From positions 1 to 64,000 of the forward strand of contig JADFUC010001888.1 in NCBI GenBank assembly GCA_019722365.1: 64,000 nt of DNA. The letters are read 5' to 3'. A model generated the notes under the pieces. It saw nothing but the letters and a program-made list of their open reading frames with translations, made no database searches and was not told the origin of the DNA. This stretch comes from Lithospermum erythrorhizon (Eukaryota; Streptophyta; Magnoliopsida; Boraginales; Boraginaceae). How positions within the stretch are numbered: the stretch's first letter is position 1; every line of letters begins with the position of its first letter. Below, piece after piece: positions 24,167 to 36,499 of the stretch. A program made the translations under genes and the position numbers.

Positions 24167-24837
24167 AAAGGAGCCAATTTTTCCGGACGGTGCATATATT
24201 TCCAAGATCCTAATTTTCAAGGCACAAAATTTTAATCATTTTATTCCTACTGACCGGATGGAGTGTGGGTTGGAAATCCAACACTTACGCGCTCAACATA
24301 TGACTCCGGTAACATAAAACCTAAATATTGTTTTTCTGGGTCGCGTGGGTGTGGGTTGGGCAGCTTTCACCCGAACTCCCGTATGAGTCGGAATTATATA
24401 AAACACAAATATTTATTTCTACCGACCACATGAAGTGTGGGTTGGAAACAGCTTATTGCCTCCATAGAGGTCGGTAGTATAACGAACAAATTTTTATTTG
24501 TTGGTTAGCCTGACAAACCAGCGTTCGTGGGTTGGTTTACATAATTGCCCGACTTCTGCTTGATGCGTTGGTTTCTTTAATGGACAAACATGCCACGAGT
24601 TGGTTTCTATAACGAACAAATGGACCACACGTTAGATTTGCATTGTATTACAAATTGAGAAAATAAAATGGAGTGTGGGGTGGAAATCATAACGAACAAA
24701 TGTTCCATGTGGTCAATAATATAAGTTAAAAATTGATACACAAATATTTTAACATAATTAATATTTTACCATGTTTTGTATTTTTTGTTATTAATATTTT
24801 AAAATAACAATTCAACATAATTAATATAACTAATTAA

Positions 24838-24893
24838 TTTAAGATTCATTATCATATACTATATAAATAATATATATCATAATGAATCTTAAA
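24838..24893. repeat. Perfect 15 bp palindrome arms
   Basis: TTTAAGATTCATTAT (24838-24852) is exactly reverse-complemented by ATAATGAATCTTAAA (24879-24893) with a 26 base AT-rich loop. The right arm recurs at about 25396 as AATGAATCTTAAA in the second copy of the central duplication. Confidence 0.9.
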
Positions 24894-25843
24894 TTAGTAA
24901 ACAATAATTATGTTAATTAGATACAAAATATTAGTATCGACAAATTAGGTCCCAACCACGTGATACATGGGTTCAAAATTAAACCCAGCCGCGTGAGGCG
25001 TGTGGTCGGTTGATAAGCCGAGCACATAGGCTGTTTATTCCAATCTTTAACCAACTTGTGTTTCGTTTGGTGGATGAAAAATGTTAAACATTCAAAATTC
25101 AAAAGAATAAAATAATAATCGGTATGTCGTGTTTTGTCGTTAGAAAATTATAACTTTTGATATTGTGATTCGGTATGTTATAATTTTATGTTTGTTTTAA
25201 GATTTGTGAATTTATATTTTTAATTTTTTAACGATTTGAGAATGTTAAAGTTAGTAATTACAAATAACTATGTTAAACTTATTGTTTATATGAATGTGAA
25301 GAACATTGTGTCAAAAATGTTAAACTTATTGTTATTATATTTTAATTTTTGTTAATAATATGTATCATGATCCATTTTATGTTAATATATATAAATAATG
25401 AATCTTAAATTAATTAAGTTTATTAATTATATTGAATTGTTATTACAAAATATTAATATGTAAATAAATTAGGCCCTAATACGTGGTACATGTGTTCAAA
25501 AAGTACAAACCAGCGTGGGACGTGTGGTGGTTTGATAAGCAAGAGCATAGGCTTAGCATTCCCGATCGTAACCAACTTGTGTATAGTTTGGTGGATGAAA
25601 AATGTTAAAACTTTCAAATTTCAAAAGTATAAGATAATAGTGGTATATTTATATTTTTATGCGTTGAAAATTATAACTTTGATATTGTGATTTTATGTTA
25701 TAGTTTATGTTTGTTTTTAGGATTTGTGAATTTATATTATTTTCAATTTTTTAACTATTTGAGAATATTAAAGTTAGTAATTATAAATAAGTATGTTAAA
25801 ACTTCTTATTTATATGAATGTGAAGAAACGTTGTGTCAAAATA
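24860..25843. repeat. Direct duplication of about 0.5 kb in the foldback centre
   Basis: Copy 1 is about 24860-25318 and copy 2 about 25388-25843. Both contain TGGTGGATGAAAAATGTTAAA, GATATTGTGATT, TTGAGAAT.TTAAAGTTAGTAATTA and TATATGAATGTGAAG in the same order. The spacing between copies is about 520-530 bp. Short ORFs here (66-92 codons) are low-complexity and not called as genes. Confidence 0.85.
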
Positions 25844-26169
25844 CAAAACATGGTAAAATATTAATTATGTTAAAATATTTGTGTTATCAATTTTTAACTT
25901 ATATTATTGACCACATAGAACATTTGTTTTATGATTCCGCTCCATTTTATTTTCTCAATTTGTAATACAATGCAAATCTAATGCATGGTCCATTTGTTCG
26001 TTATAGAAACCAACTCGTGGCATGTTTGTCCATTAAAGAAACCAACGCATTGTGTATTGACGATTATAGAAACGACCCATGAAATGCGTATTCGTTGTAC
26101 CCGATCGACAAATGAACCATTTGTTTTATACCACCGACCATATGGAGTGTGGGGTGGAAGTACTTTACG

Positions 26170-28423
26170 TGATAACCACGTTTCGTATGAGTATTATTGT
26201 AATATTATTTGGGGTTTAGAAATTTAACTTTGTGTTAGAATGGTGTTGTTAAACCGAGGCAATGGCAGAAGCCGAGCAGCGAGAAAGTGAGAAAGTCTTG
26301 AGATATTTTAAGCCTTGGACCCACGAGACTTTTTATACTTATCGATAAGCTTTATAAATCATCCAAATCTTCATTTTCTTCTTCCAAGGGCCGAACTCAA
26401 CCATTATTTTCCCTAAAAAAATTTTCTTCCATTTATTTCTCGTTTGGCGAGCTTTGATCTAAAATTTTACGGAGATTCCCGAGTCAGCTTCTCCTACGTG
26501 TTGAGGTAAGTTCAAATCTTTTGGAGTATTTCTTGAGTTTGAGGATGTTGACTTTTTTGGGAATTTGAGTTGACTTTGAGCTTTGATGTTTATTATATTT
26601 ATAGAATTGCTTGAATTTTAAGCTTAGATTAGCGTATAACAGTTGATAATTATCGATTTATGGGATTGAAATTGTGGAGGATTATAGTTGACCTTTAGTT
26701 GACTTTTGTTGACTTGTTTTAAATGGCTTTTAAGTGATAGAATTATACTCTTGGAATTTATTTAGGATTGTCTTGAGATTGTAAATTGTGATTTTGTGGT
26801 GATAGAGAATGTTCGGAATATTTCGAGTTACGTAAGTTAGTGAGTAGATTGATTGGAGATCAAAGATGATTAGAAATGTGATGATTAGTTGTAATATCGG
26901 GATGTTGAGCCTTTGGAACTAATTATTGGAATTCGATTGTTAATAGGAAAGGTTGCGAATCTGAGTTGGATTAAGGTGATAGGGGGAAAACTTTTGTTGG
27001 GTTATTCCGGGCGTATCGATATGAGATTTTATATGTATATAGAATGTTATATTATTAGTTGTGTTATTAGTAGTGATTATAATTTTGAATGTGTTTAGGC
27101 GTTGATCGAGGGAAGGGAAAGGACCGTTGTTGTGATTGCGGAGCTTCGTTTAGTTAGCGAGGTGAGTATACATCTCGCGGGTGTTGATTAGCTATTTGAT
27201 GACGAATATGTGTATGTGTATATATGCTTGATTTGTGTTGAATTATATATATTTGATTATGCGTTTTGGGGTTGCGTCGTTGAGTTGTATTTGCGATGCT
27301 TATGAGTTATGCGAGGTGTTTTTGAGGAGTTGTTGAGTCGTATTAGGAAGAGTTGTATATGAGTTGATGTTGTCGATTGGAGTTGTTTGTCCGATCTTGC
27401 CGTTCCTAAATGCGATTTGGTGAGTTGCCTCGTACTTAATGCTTGATTAGGTGATAACCGTACCGTTACGATTCGGTGATAGCTTATGTCGACGGGCATA
27501 AGTTTCTCCACTGCGAGGTTGAGGTTGATTATATGCGCGTAGTTGTGAAATCCGGACTTATATTGAGATTGTTGAGTTAATCTGTGGTTGAGTTGTATGA
27601 GTTGATGTTGTTGTTGAGTTGTATGAGTTGATGTCGTTGTTGAGTTGGTTGAGTTACTGAGTTGTCTAGTCGTTGAGGTTGTGGTGTTGTCATTGTTGTG
27701 CGGGAGACGGAGTAGTGTCGATTGTTGTGGATGTTATTCTGAGTTTTCCTTGATATTGACGTATGTTATTGTTGATTTGCCATTGTTTTAGATAATCTGC
27801 TAGTAACAATTTATGACCGTATGAAAATGATAATGAATTTATTAAGCGAAACTTATATAAAGACCTGAGTTGAATAAAATCATATACCACCTTTGCGTCG
27901 TGTGTAATATTAATTCATTTAATTGATATTGCGTAATTGGAAGTTGATTTCATTCTTGAGATATTTATTATTTAAAGAGCCGCGGTTTTACACCTATTGT
28001 CGCAATGGGCGGCAATTTTATTGCTAGGTTGGCAGGGGTATTTGTTCTTCCGTGCGTCGGGCTTTTAACCTTGGTGTTTGTCTTTGTAGACTTAGGTGGT
28101 GTGAGTGAGTTGATCCTCATGATCTCTTCATTTTTTGTTGGATTGTTCTTGTTGTCTGTATAGTTGTTATTTTGAAACACTTGTGGTTGTATTTGGTATT
28201 GTGGATTATGTTACATCTTTGAGGGTATTATGTGGTTAGGAATACCACGATGGATCCTTTTTCTTTAAAAGCGTTGTTTTCAGCTGAATATGATATTGTT
28301 GAGTTATTTCAAAAGCGAGGGTTTTTTCAAAAATTGAGTCATCCATCGATTGAGCCTAAATTGTCCCGAGATTTGGGGCGATTCCCCGGCACCGAGGGGG
28401 CATCGACTGAGGCGGATCGTTGA
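26170..28423 (+). mobile_element. 5' LTR of Tekay-like chromovirus
   Basis: The LTR starts TGATAACCACGTTTCG and matches the 3' LTR starting at 42042 over its length, for example TATTATTTGGGGTTTAGAAATTT at both starts. It ends near 28423, directly before a primer-binding-like sequence. The length is about 2.25 kb. CTTTA at 26163-26167 is repeated at 44251-44255 after the 3' LTR; two extra bases separate the left copy from the TG. A TTGTTGAGTTGATG minisatellite occurs near 27590-27660 and again at 43420-43500 in the partner LTR. Confidence 0.85.
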
Positions 28424-28438
28424 TTTTGGTATCGGGCG
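28424..28438 (+). other. Primer binding site of chromovirus
   Basis: TTTGGTATCGGGCG resembles the initiator-Met tRNA complement TGGTATCAGAGC used by most plant LTR retrotransposons, directly downstream of the 5' LTR. Several bases differ. Confidence 0.6.
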
Positions 28439-28558
28439 TAGGTTTAAATATCCTTTGGTGGTGCGACATTGTGGTTATGTGTCTATCGAGTTGTGTTCCT
28501 TGAGTTATGCGGTTGAGTCTTTTAAAGATTAAAGTCTTTTCTTTTCGTTTTTAAATTA

Positions 28559-29430
28559 TTTGTTGAGGATGCCACCGAGAGTGGAGGCAGCGTGGAGTCG
28601 ACCATGCCGGGGCGTGCCCGTGGTAGGCCGAGGGGTGCTAGAGGTGGCCGACGTGCCGGTGGAGATGTGGGGGCGAGTGAGCCCAGTGTGGAGCAGCAGA
28701 GTTCCGGTGTACACCCCGATGTTCCAGTTGACCCTGTTGTTAGGGGATGAGTCTTGAGGTTAGGAGGATTTGGGGCCTTGAGATAGGCGGTCAGTGAGGC
28801 GATGCTGAGTAAAAGGCATTTTGACCCCGGTTCTGAAGAGATCCCGAAGTTTCATGGAGTGGGTTCACCGATTGATGCCATTGAGTTCATTAGAGATTTG
28901 GAGACCATTTTTGAGCCCATGGGTATTGAGGATGGTGAGGTCGGGTTGCCACTTCTGGTTGCATGAGGCGCTCGTGATTGGTGGGATAATCTACGGCGAT
29001 CCTTGACTGCTAGAGGCCGGGTGACTTGGGAGCGCTTTGTGGCGCCTCTTCGAGAGGTATTGTATGAGTGTGCAGCGTAGCTGCTTTGGAGGGAGAGTTG
29101 ATTATGTTGACTCAGGGTGGTAGATCTGTGGATGAGTATGAGAGTCGGTTCAGTGAGTTATGTCGCTTCTTTCGGTAAATACGCTGGCCAGGAGCGAGAG
29201 GATTCTCAGATTCCGTGATGGATTGATATGGGAGATTCGCCACCACATATCCTTGATGACTTTCACCAGTTTCCATGAGTTGAGGAATGCTGCACTGAGA
29301 GTAGAGATGGAGTTGGCGGAGCCTGAGGCCAGAGGGTCGAAGAGGGTACGACAGGAGGTAGTCAGTACCGGTGGATCAGCTAGTTCGGGGTTCCGGAGGA
29401 GGACCTTCCAGCCGACTCGTCAGTGAAATC
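28559..29430 (+). pseudogene. Chromovirus gag remnant
   Basis: Reading pieces in different frames show gag features: a Gly/Arg-rich start (28620-28680), FDPGSEEIPKFHGVGSP-like text near 28820-28870, and an Arg/Glu-rich end (RNAALRVEMELAEPE, about 29284-29330) typical of the region before the zinc knuckle. Frameshifts and stops break it, so no full gag is encoded. Confidence 0.6.
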
Positions 29431-29879
29431 GACTTGATGCCTCCGTTCGCCCGAGTCGTGCGAACCTGTACTTTGCGGGTATGCTGTTAGATACGGTGGA
29501 TGTCGGAGAATTGTTACCGGGGTTCCGGCGGCATTGATGTTTTTCGTTGTGGGCGGATGGGCCGCTAGGATGCGGGATTGTCGGGAGAGATGATTTGCTT
29601 CCGATGTCGATGAATGCGGACATATAGCGAGATTGTCCTTGTTGATATTCGAATTGGGTGGAGCTAATGCGTCGTCACAGCGATGCGTGAGAGGAGGTAC
29701 CGGGGAGGCAGAGGGAGGACGATTTGGAGCCGAGGGGGTCGGGGTCGTGGAGTTGGGAGTATAGGAGCGGCGGGTAGCGACAGGCGGTCTTGGCGGTCGA
29801 GATCGATGCCGTCATTTCGGCCCGGGAGGCATTGGACACTCGAGGATTGTGGCCAGGTACCTTGTTGTTAATTAATCTG

Positions 29880-30290
29880 AGAGGCAGGTACTTTTTTGAT
29901 TACGGAGCTACTCGTTCTTTCATTTCGAAGTTTTGTGGATGTTTTACCTTTATGTCGGGAGTCTTTACTTGTTCCCCTTTATATTATGACACCAGTTGGG
30001 AGGTCGGTTGAGGTTAGATATGTATATAGAGATTGTCCCTTAAGAGTGTGTGATCAATTGTTAGTGGTGGATCTACTTCCGTTTGAATTGGTAGATTTTG
30101 ATATTATCTTGGGAATGGACTGGTTGGGGAGACATCATGCTTTAGAATTGAGGCGCCATCATAAGGAGATTATGTTTGCCGGGTGGGCCGATGTTGTGTT
30201 TGAGGAGATAGGAAGATTTTTGCCATCAAGTTTTTATTTCTATCTTAGGGGCCAGGAAGTTGATGAAGAAAGGGATTGTCTTTGGGTATA
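29880..30290 (+). pseudogene. Chromovirus protease domain remnant
   Basis: DYGATRSFIS (about 29898-29928) corresponds to the D-S/T-G-A-T-x-S-F catalytic loop of retropepsins, with Tyr replacing the usual Ser/Thr after Asp. LLPFELVDFDIILGMDWLGRHHA (about 30065-30135) is the conserved second half of the domain. A frameshift separates the two. Confidence 0.75.
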
Positions 30291-30439
30291 AAGGGGTATG
30301 TGGTGGAGCTTGGAGAGAGAGGAGAAACGAGGGTTAGAGGATGTCTGAGTTGTTCATGAGTATGTTGATGTTTTCGAGGAGGTTGCCGGGCTTACCGGAG
30401 AAGTGGGTTGCGGTGAGGTAGTTCAGTGCGAGCAGCACC

Positions 30440-31119
30440 GATTTCTATTGCGCCGTATAGAATGGCTCCAGTGACGAGTTGAGAGAGTTGAAGGCTGATT
30501 GCGGGGAACTACTTGATAAGGGGTTTGTCAGACCGAGTGTTTCTCCGTGGGGTGCACCAGTTTTGTTTGTGAAGAAGAAAGATGGTACGTTGAGGTTGTG
30601 TATTGACTACAGGCAGTTGAATAAAGTGACCGCCGAGAACCGATATCGTTGCCGAGGATAGATGATTTATTTGATCGAGTTGAAGGAGTGCGAGTATTTT
30701 GAAGATTGACTTGAGATCCGGGTATTATCGGTTGAGGAGGGTGACATTCGAAATCGGCCTTTCGATCGGTATGGGCACTATGAGTTTATGGTAATGCCGT
30801 TTGGGTTGACTAATGCACCGGCAGCGTTCATGGATTTAATGAACCGGGTATTTGGGGAGTTCTTGGATAAATTTGTGATTGTGTTTATTGATGATATTCT
30901 GATCTACTCGAGTGATGCGGAGGAGCACGAGAGACATTTGCGGATTGTGTTGGAGATATTGAGGCAGCACCAATTGTACGCTAAGTTTAGCAAATGTGAA
31001 TTCTGGTTGGAGAAGGTACAATTCTTGGGCCATGTTATATCCGGTGAAGGCATTTGTGTGGATCCTCCGGAAGGTGGAAATTTGTGAGTAATTGGGAGGC
31101 GACCTCTGAGGTGTGGTGA
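30440..31119 (+). pseudogene. Chromovirus reverse transcriptase, 5' part
   Basis: The RT opens with [26 protein letters not shown] and CIDYRQLNK (30505-30630). It continues after a damaged stretch with [17 protein letters not shown] (30791-30841) and the catalytic FIDDILIYS (about 30875-30903), which keeps both aspartates. It ends in the connection region, where the Ty1/copia LTR begins at 31120. The reading resumes at about 39944. Several stops and shifts lie between the blocks. Confidence 0.9.
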
Positions 31120-32125
31120 TGTTGGGAAATCAATGAGAATTGGTTCCATTTATTATGCCCGTTGCGACAATTGTGCTTGATTCATTTACAGTTGGGTTAA
31201 ATGTGATTATCGAACTTAGTGTTCAACTTAGTAATTGTATATTACTAGTGTGGGTTCGTGATAATTTAAGGGGTTATGAGCGATTGCTAGATCTTACTCG
31301 TTAATCGTTATAATAATAGTAATTGGTCAATTATTATTATTATACAACTTACTATTATCTGAGCCTAGAAGGTCACACACATACAGTGACGTTGAGTTAT
31401 ATTTCATGTATGAAATTAAAGAGAACTATATAATTGAGAAATGTATTTCTCAATTACAAAATTCTACATTTTATGTAGAATATCGATTGAACAAATAGAA
31501 TCAATTAAATAGTTATTTAATTGAAGTTCGAGGAAATATTTAATGCTATCGATAACTTGAAAGATTTATTGATATTGACTTCATTCTTATTTAATTAGGC
31601 AATTAAATAGTTCAAGCTCGATGCTTGACTTCATTGGTGTGCTTACTTGAACTAATAGAGTTAACGAGTGTTAATACTTAACGGGTTAACATCGAGGAGA
31701 ACTTGTTTTCTTTTAGCGCATATAAAACAGCTTTAGGAATTTTAAATCGTAAGTTTAAAAAAAAAAAAAACATAAAACCACAATGTAACCACTTTGGCGA
31801 AATTCTCCAGAATTTTAGGGTTTCAGTTTTTGTTCATCCTTGTTTACTAGCATAGATTAGTTCTTGATTCGACCCCTCCCGGTGTGGACTAACTAGAGAT
31901 ATCATACGATTGATATTGCAACAAGGAGCTGAAGGGAAGTCAAATTCACATTGTGAATTTGAAGGCGTGTAATAGTTTTAATTGGAATTTACTCAGTGGG
32001 TATGAAGTCCTCATTCATATATTTAATTATATGTTTTTGTATTGAATAATGTAGTATGCACTTTAAAGATCCACGGAACTATGGATTTGTATTTATACTC
32101 CTATATCCATAGTAATTCTTCTTCA
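31120..32125 (+). mobile_element. 5' LTR of Ty1/copia element
   Basis: TGTTGGGAAATCAATGAG...CTTCTTCA, about 1006 bp, matches 38935-39939 along its length; both contain TTATTATGCCCGTTGCGAC, ATCGAACTTAGTGTTCAACTTAG and TTTACTAGCATAGATTAG. It has canonical TG...CA ends. The copies differ by many 1-3 base indels. Confidence 0.92.
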
Positions 32126-32141
32126 GTGGCATCGTAGGCCA
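32126..32141 (+). other. Primer binding site of copia element
   Basis: GTGGCATCGTAGGCC immediately follows the 5' LTR and resembles GTGGTATCAGAGCC, the usual complement of initiator-Met tRNA in plant copia elements, with a few changes. Confidence 0.7.
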
Positions 32142-34999
32142 AATTAAAGTTGCTTTACATTATTTATTTTATCTTGTTTTTGTGTTTATCGATTTTTTAT
32201 TTGATTAATTAGCATTCGTATATTTAATTGATAAATATATGATGAGAATAAATCACCATGTTCTTGATTATTGATTTACATGTGTTACAAGTTTATGATG
32301 ATGTATTATCATATTTTGTTAACATGGATTTTGTTTCATAAATTAAAAGGACGATTTAATTGATTTTGTTTCAAAATAGTTTTGTAAAACGTGTTTGGGG
32401 CGTGTAAAATTTTTGTAAAATTAAAACCTAATTTTTTCTGGAACCCAGATAGCACGTAGAAGATCTCCATTAAATTTCATAATTTTTGGATTTTTCTAAG
32501 TGCCTCAAAACAATTTTGATTTACAGGCTGTTTAATTAATAATTAAATATGAGAAATTTATTTTAAGGAGCGACTAGTGGGATTTGTTCAAGAAAATTAT
32601 GGAGTTTAACGTGTTCGAATTTCATAAATTTTGAAAAATTTTAAAACCTCCAAAACTATTCTACAAGCAATTAAATTAAATAAAAGCAGTTAAATATGGT
32701 ATTATTACCATAAATCGGCCCGACCGACTTCAGCGACCTGCAGGCGCGTCGGTCTTCCGGATCGGGAATGATGTACCAAAATGGCAGTCGGACGGCGACG
32801 CTGGCGGAGGGGGCGTGTCGACTTATTAGGCCTCCGCAGGCCGGTCTTCCCGAGCCCGTTATGGCGTGTGCCGCAATTTTTGAAACCTAATTCGAATTTA
32901 TTCCTTATTTTGGTTTCCTAAAATTATGGGACTAGTTATATTTGTTTTATTGATTATTTGTCATTTTAATCAACTAATTAATTGTAATTAGTATGTGATG
33001 ACAATTAGTAATTTCCTTTTATAGTATATCTTTTTTAAATTAATTTAAAAGTGATATACTTGATTATGGTAACAATTTCACTACTTAATGTATTTTAGAA
33101 TATATTATTTGTGATGAATATTTTTCTATAATATGTATACGGTTAATAATTATTGGTAATAATTATTAATTGACATATTAATAGCGATAATTGAGTTTAT
33201 ATTAATTAATTTTAATATTGTAATTACATGGATTAATTAATTTGATAATTCTAATGTCGTTTTCAATGCCATTTAAAATATTTATTAAGTTCATTTATGT
33301 GATTTAATAAAGTGCCTATATTTTGTAATGGTGATTGGAATGGAGGTAGCATATAGATATGGCCAATTTATTTATTTTTCGTCTGCGAACCGTAATGTTG
33401 TAAAATGACAACCGAGTCATATTTCTTGTATTTATTTATTTCTTTATTTTACCGAAGCTTGCAAGGCTGTCACAAAGATGGGTTAGTATAAATATTGTAA
33501 CAGAAGTGAAGATATTGAAGATCATTTCACGGTGGTGATGCCGAGGTGGACTTCCGGATGGATCGAGATGCAGAATGCAAAATTAGGACTTATGTTAGTA
33601 TTTGATAAATACTTAATAGGTTCTAGGGCCATATCGTATATCTCTTGAATGTGCATTACTTGTTTTATTTTTCATGTTGCATGTATTGCTTGATTATGTG
33701 CTAGTATGCATGAGTAAATGAAAACAAAGTAATAATAATCTCACCAATTAAAATTTAAGCAAAGTATCAAGCCAATTTTAAAGTTGTGCAATCAACTGCA
33801 TCAATTGGGCACACCGTGATGGCGGGTGTTACAATGTTGCATTTGATATGACAATGGATCATGTTGAAGTGATTTCCACTAACGTTGTGGAGAAACTGGA
33901 ATAGTCGATCCAAGTATAACGCTTTGGTTTAATTGGTATCGCTTGTAACCGGTTTTCGGAGATACAAATGTTGGGTAAAATCACGTAAGAGATGCTAGTG
34001 ACCTGAGTTATGTAGTTTTACATAATTGGTTGCAACCCTCTGATTATAAGCTGGATTCAAAATGTAGGTGTTAAGTTGATTTAAGTGTAATAGGTCTTGA
34101 TACTAATATATTTAGTGAAGTTGAAGTATTAGTATTTACTTTACAATTTATTTGTAAGTGTTTTTAGCATGATAGTTCTTGATGCATTTATTTTATTTAC
34201 TTATTCTTGTAGAATTAATATGGCTACCCTTATTCTTGCCCACAGAACTACGCTTCAAACTACATTAACTTTCATTGCGTGTATGATGATGCAGGTGAGG
34301 CTGATGGTCTCGTGGGTTGAAAGGTTGTGCTTTGAGTTGCACGAATTGAATACGTCTTGTATAAAGAAATTCCTATAAGACATACAGGGACAACGTGTGT
34401 ACGCTGGAAAATATGAGTTGCATAAGAAGGACTGCAAGCATAAAGTGTCTTATGCTTACTCGGATGGGCTTGAAGTTTCAGGCTACGTATGATGTAGTAT
34501 CACGTATATGACATTTATCGAAGCTCTTGGGATTAATCGAAGGAGCGTGCGAGTATGAGAAATACGAAACTTTCGTGCCTCGTTATTTGCGGGCAATCTG
34601 GCCGATTCGATTGCGCACTTGAGGTAATGGATACGGCCAAGCGAGTGCGAGATCCTTCGGGATCTGAGATAAGCCCCCAAGTTAGAGTTCTTTATCACCG
34701 AGATCTGCTTTAGTCGATATGTCTAAGTATATCGAAAGGCATAAGCAGTGAGATCGATCGAGCCACCATGAATTCATAAACAAATAACCATTAGCGTGCT
34801 AATGAGTTTTTGGATATGAATAAAGGGTCTTCCTTCTCTTTGTCGTTGCCTCTAGCGGTGGCGTCATGAGGCAGAGAAGGGCAAAGGGTGTCTCTGCGGA
34901 TGGCGTACGCATTTATTCTGAGCTTCGAGGTCCTTTGGAAGGCGGCACGTAGGAAATTCAATCGAGATAGGAAAATGGTTTAATAAACACGAGCCTAAA
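32142..34999 (+). pseudogene. Copia leader and degraded gag region
   Basis: 32142-33830 has no coding features. It is AT-rich apart from a GC-rich island at 32715-32870 (CGGCCCGACCGACTTCAG...). From about 33830 gag would be expected, but frames are so broken that only weak fragments can be read (for example 34169-34440). A zinc knuckle could not be confirmed. Confidence 0.45.
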
Positions 35000-35120
35000 G
35001 GTGTGTATGTTATTGAAGTTTGTACAACTTAATTCTATGATGGAGTGCTAGACACCGGTTGTGGTTCTCGTATTTGTAAGTAATATCACGGAACTCGAAG
35101 GTAAGTAGAAGACTCGAAGA
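35000..35120 (+). pseudogene. Copia aspartic protease active-site region
   Basis: LDTGCGSRIC is encoded at 35048-35077, the D-T-G-(C/A)-x-S-x-x-C loop of Ty1/copia proteases, with the catalytic Asp and Gly kept. Flanking frames are disrupted. Confidence 0.7.
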
Positions 35121-35439
35121 GGGAAATATGGATGCGTGTGAAATGGCACGAGTTGCGGCCACTGCGGTAGGATCCATTAGTTTAAATTTGCCCACAGACT
35201 ATTTTATCTCAGGTTTACTATGTACTGCGATTTGCGGGAATATTATTTCTATTTTACGTTTTGAATGTGATGGTTTTCATTTTCAATAGATCCCGATAAT
35301 TTAGGATCACCGGGGAATGGGGTAGTATTTAGTACCGCCTCCGCTTCAAAAATGAATCTATACGTTTGGAGCATGATTAATGAGTCATATAACATAAACT
35401 TAAAAGCAGAATAAACCCTAACGACTTAAAGCGAGCATA

Positions 35440-36130
35440 CTGTGGCGTTGCGAGACTAGAGTCGCGTGCGAAGAACGCGAATCAAGAAACTCCGCTCGGT
35501 GGAATACTTGAAGGTTTAGATTATGAATCATACGATAAGGGTGAGTGCTTTGCATACAGGCAAAATGACCAAAAATGCCTTTCAAGCCCAAATGAAAGGG
35601 CAAGTGATTTATTGGGATAAATGCGCGATGTATGCGGGCCAATGAACACATGCAAGGAGGTTATAACTACTTCATTACATTTGCGTGACCTTCTGAGTAG
35701 ATACGGTTTTGTGTATACGTGGGAGACACAAACACGAGTCCTTTGAGAAATTCAAGGAGTTCCAAAATGAAGTACAAAACCGATTGAGCGAAACTGATAA
35801 AAAGATTTCTCGATCGATAGAGGTGGAGAAATATTTGAGTCACGAGTTCAATACTCATCTTAGAGAGTGTGGTATTGTTTCACAACTCAACTCCCGGCGA
35901 GGAGCATACGGCATAATGGCGTGTGTCGAAGGAGAAATCGAACCATAGCGACATGGTTCGATCTATGATGAGCTTATCGATCTACCAGTTAATTTACGGG
36001 GATATGCACTTCTAAGCGGCACTTACCTTAAAAGCAGATGTCAACCAAATTGGCGGATAAAACTCCCCATGAAGCGTAGTTTGGGAAGATTCCCCGAGTT
36101 AGGGGTTTCTAAAGATTTGGGGTACATGAA
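35440..36130 (+). pseudogene. Copia integrase region
   Basis: Blocks in successive frames read MRDVCGPMNT (about 35620-35650), HKHESFEKFKEFQNEVQN (about 35730-35785), DRGGE (about 35816-35830) and FNTHLRECGIVSQL (about 35848-35890), then the NGVCRRRNRT region at about 35910-35945. This is the order of the rve integrase core in plant copia elements. The SFGKI/KLGPKSDKC-like and VGYPKEA region follows at 36090-36210. Confidence 0.85.
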
Positions 36131-36499
36131 GGCATGTTAGAGATTAACAAAGATAAACTTGCGCCCCAAATCGATAAATGTTATTTCATAGGATATCCAA
36201 AGGAAGCAGGTTGGGTTACTACTTCTACGAAGCATGAGAATAAAATCTTCATTGCGGAAACAGGGGTATTCCTTGAAAAGGAATATCACATCGAAGAATG
36301 ACCCAGAAGTAATGGTGTTAAATGCTGATGAAGCTGTTGATGAAGTCGATATCGATGCATCATCACGAGGCATCTAACACACAGAATTGGAACCTTAACC
36401 ATAGAGGCCAGGTTCTTGATCCGCGAAGCTGTGGAAGAACCAACCGCAGGAGATCAACGAGGATTCGCCACGAACAGGCCATTGAAGGCTTTTATCATT

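Noticed and set aside
25687..25965. 92-codon ORF in the foldback core
   Set aside because: It falls in the direct repeat, and the homologous stretch of the other copy is not open.
32715..32870. GC-rich island as a separate gene or CpG island
   Set aside because: It lies within the copia leader and no coding frame or promoter features were seen.
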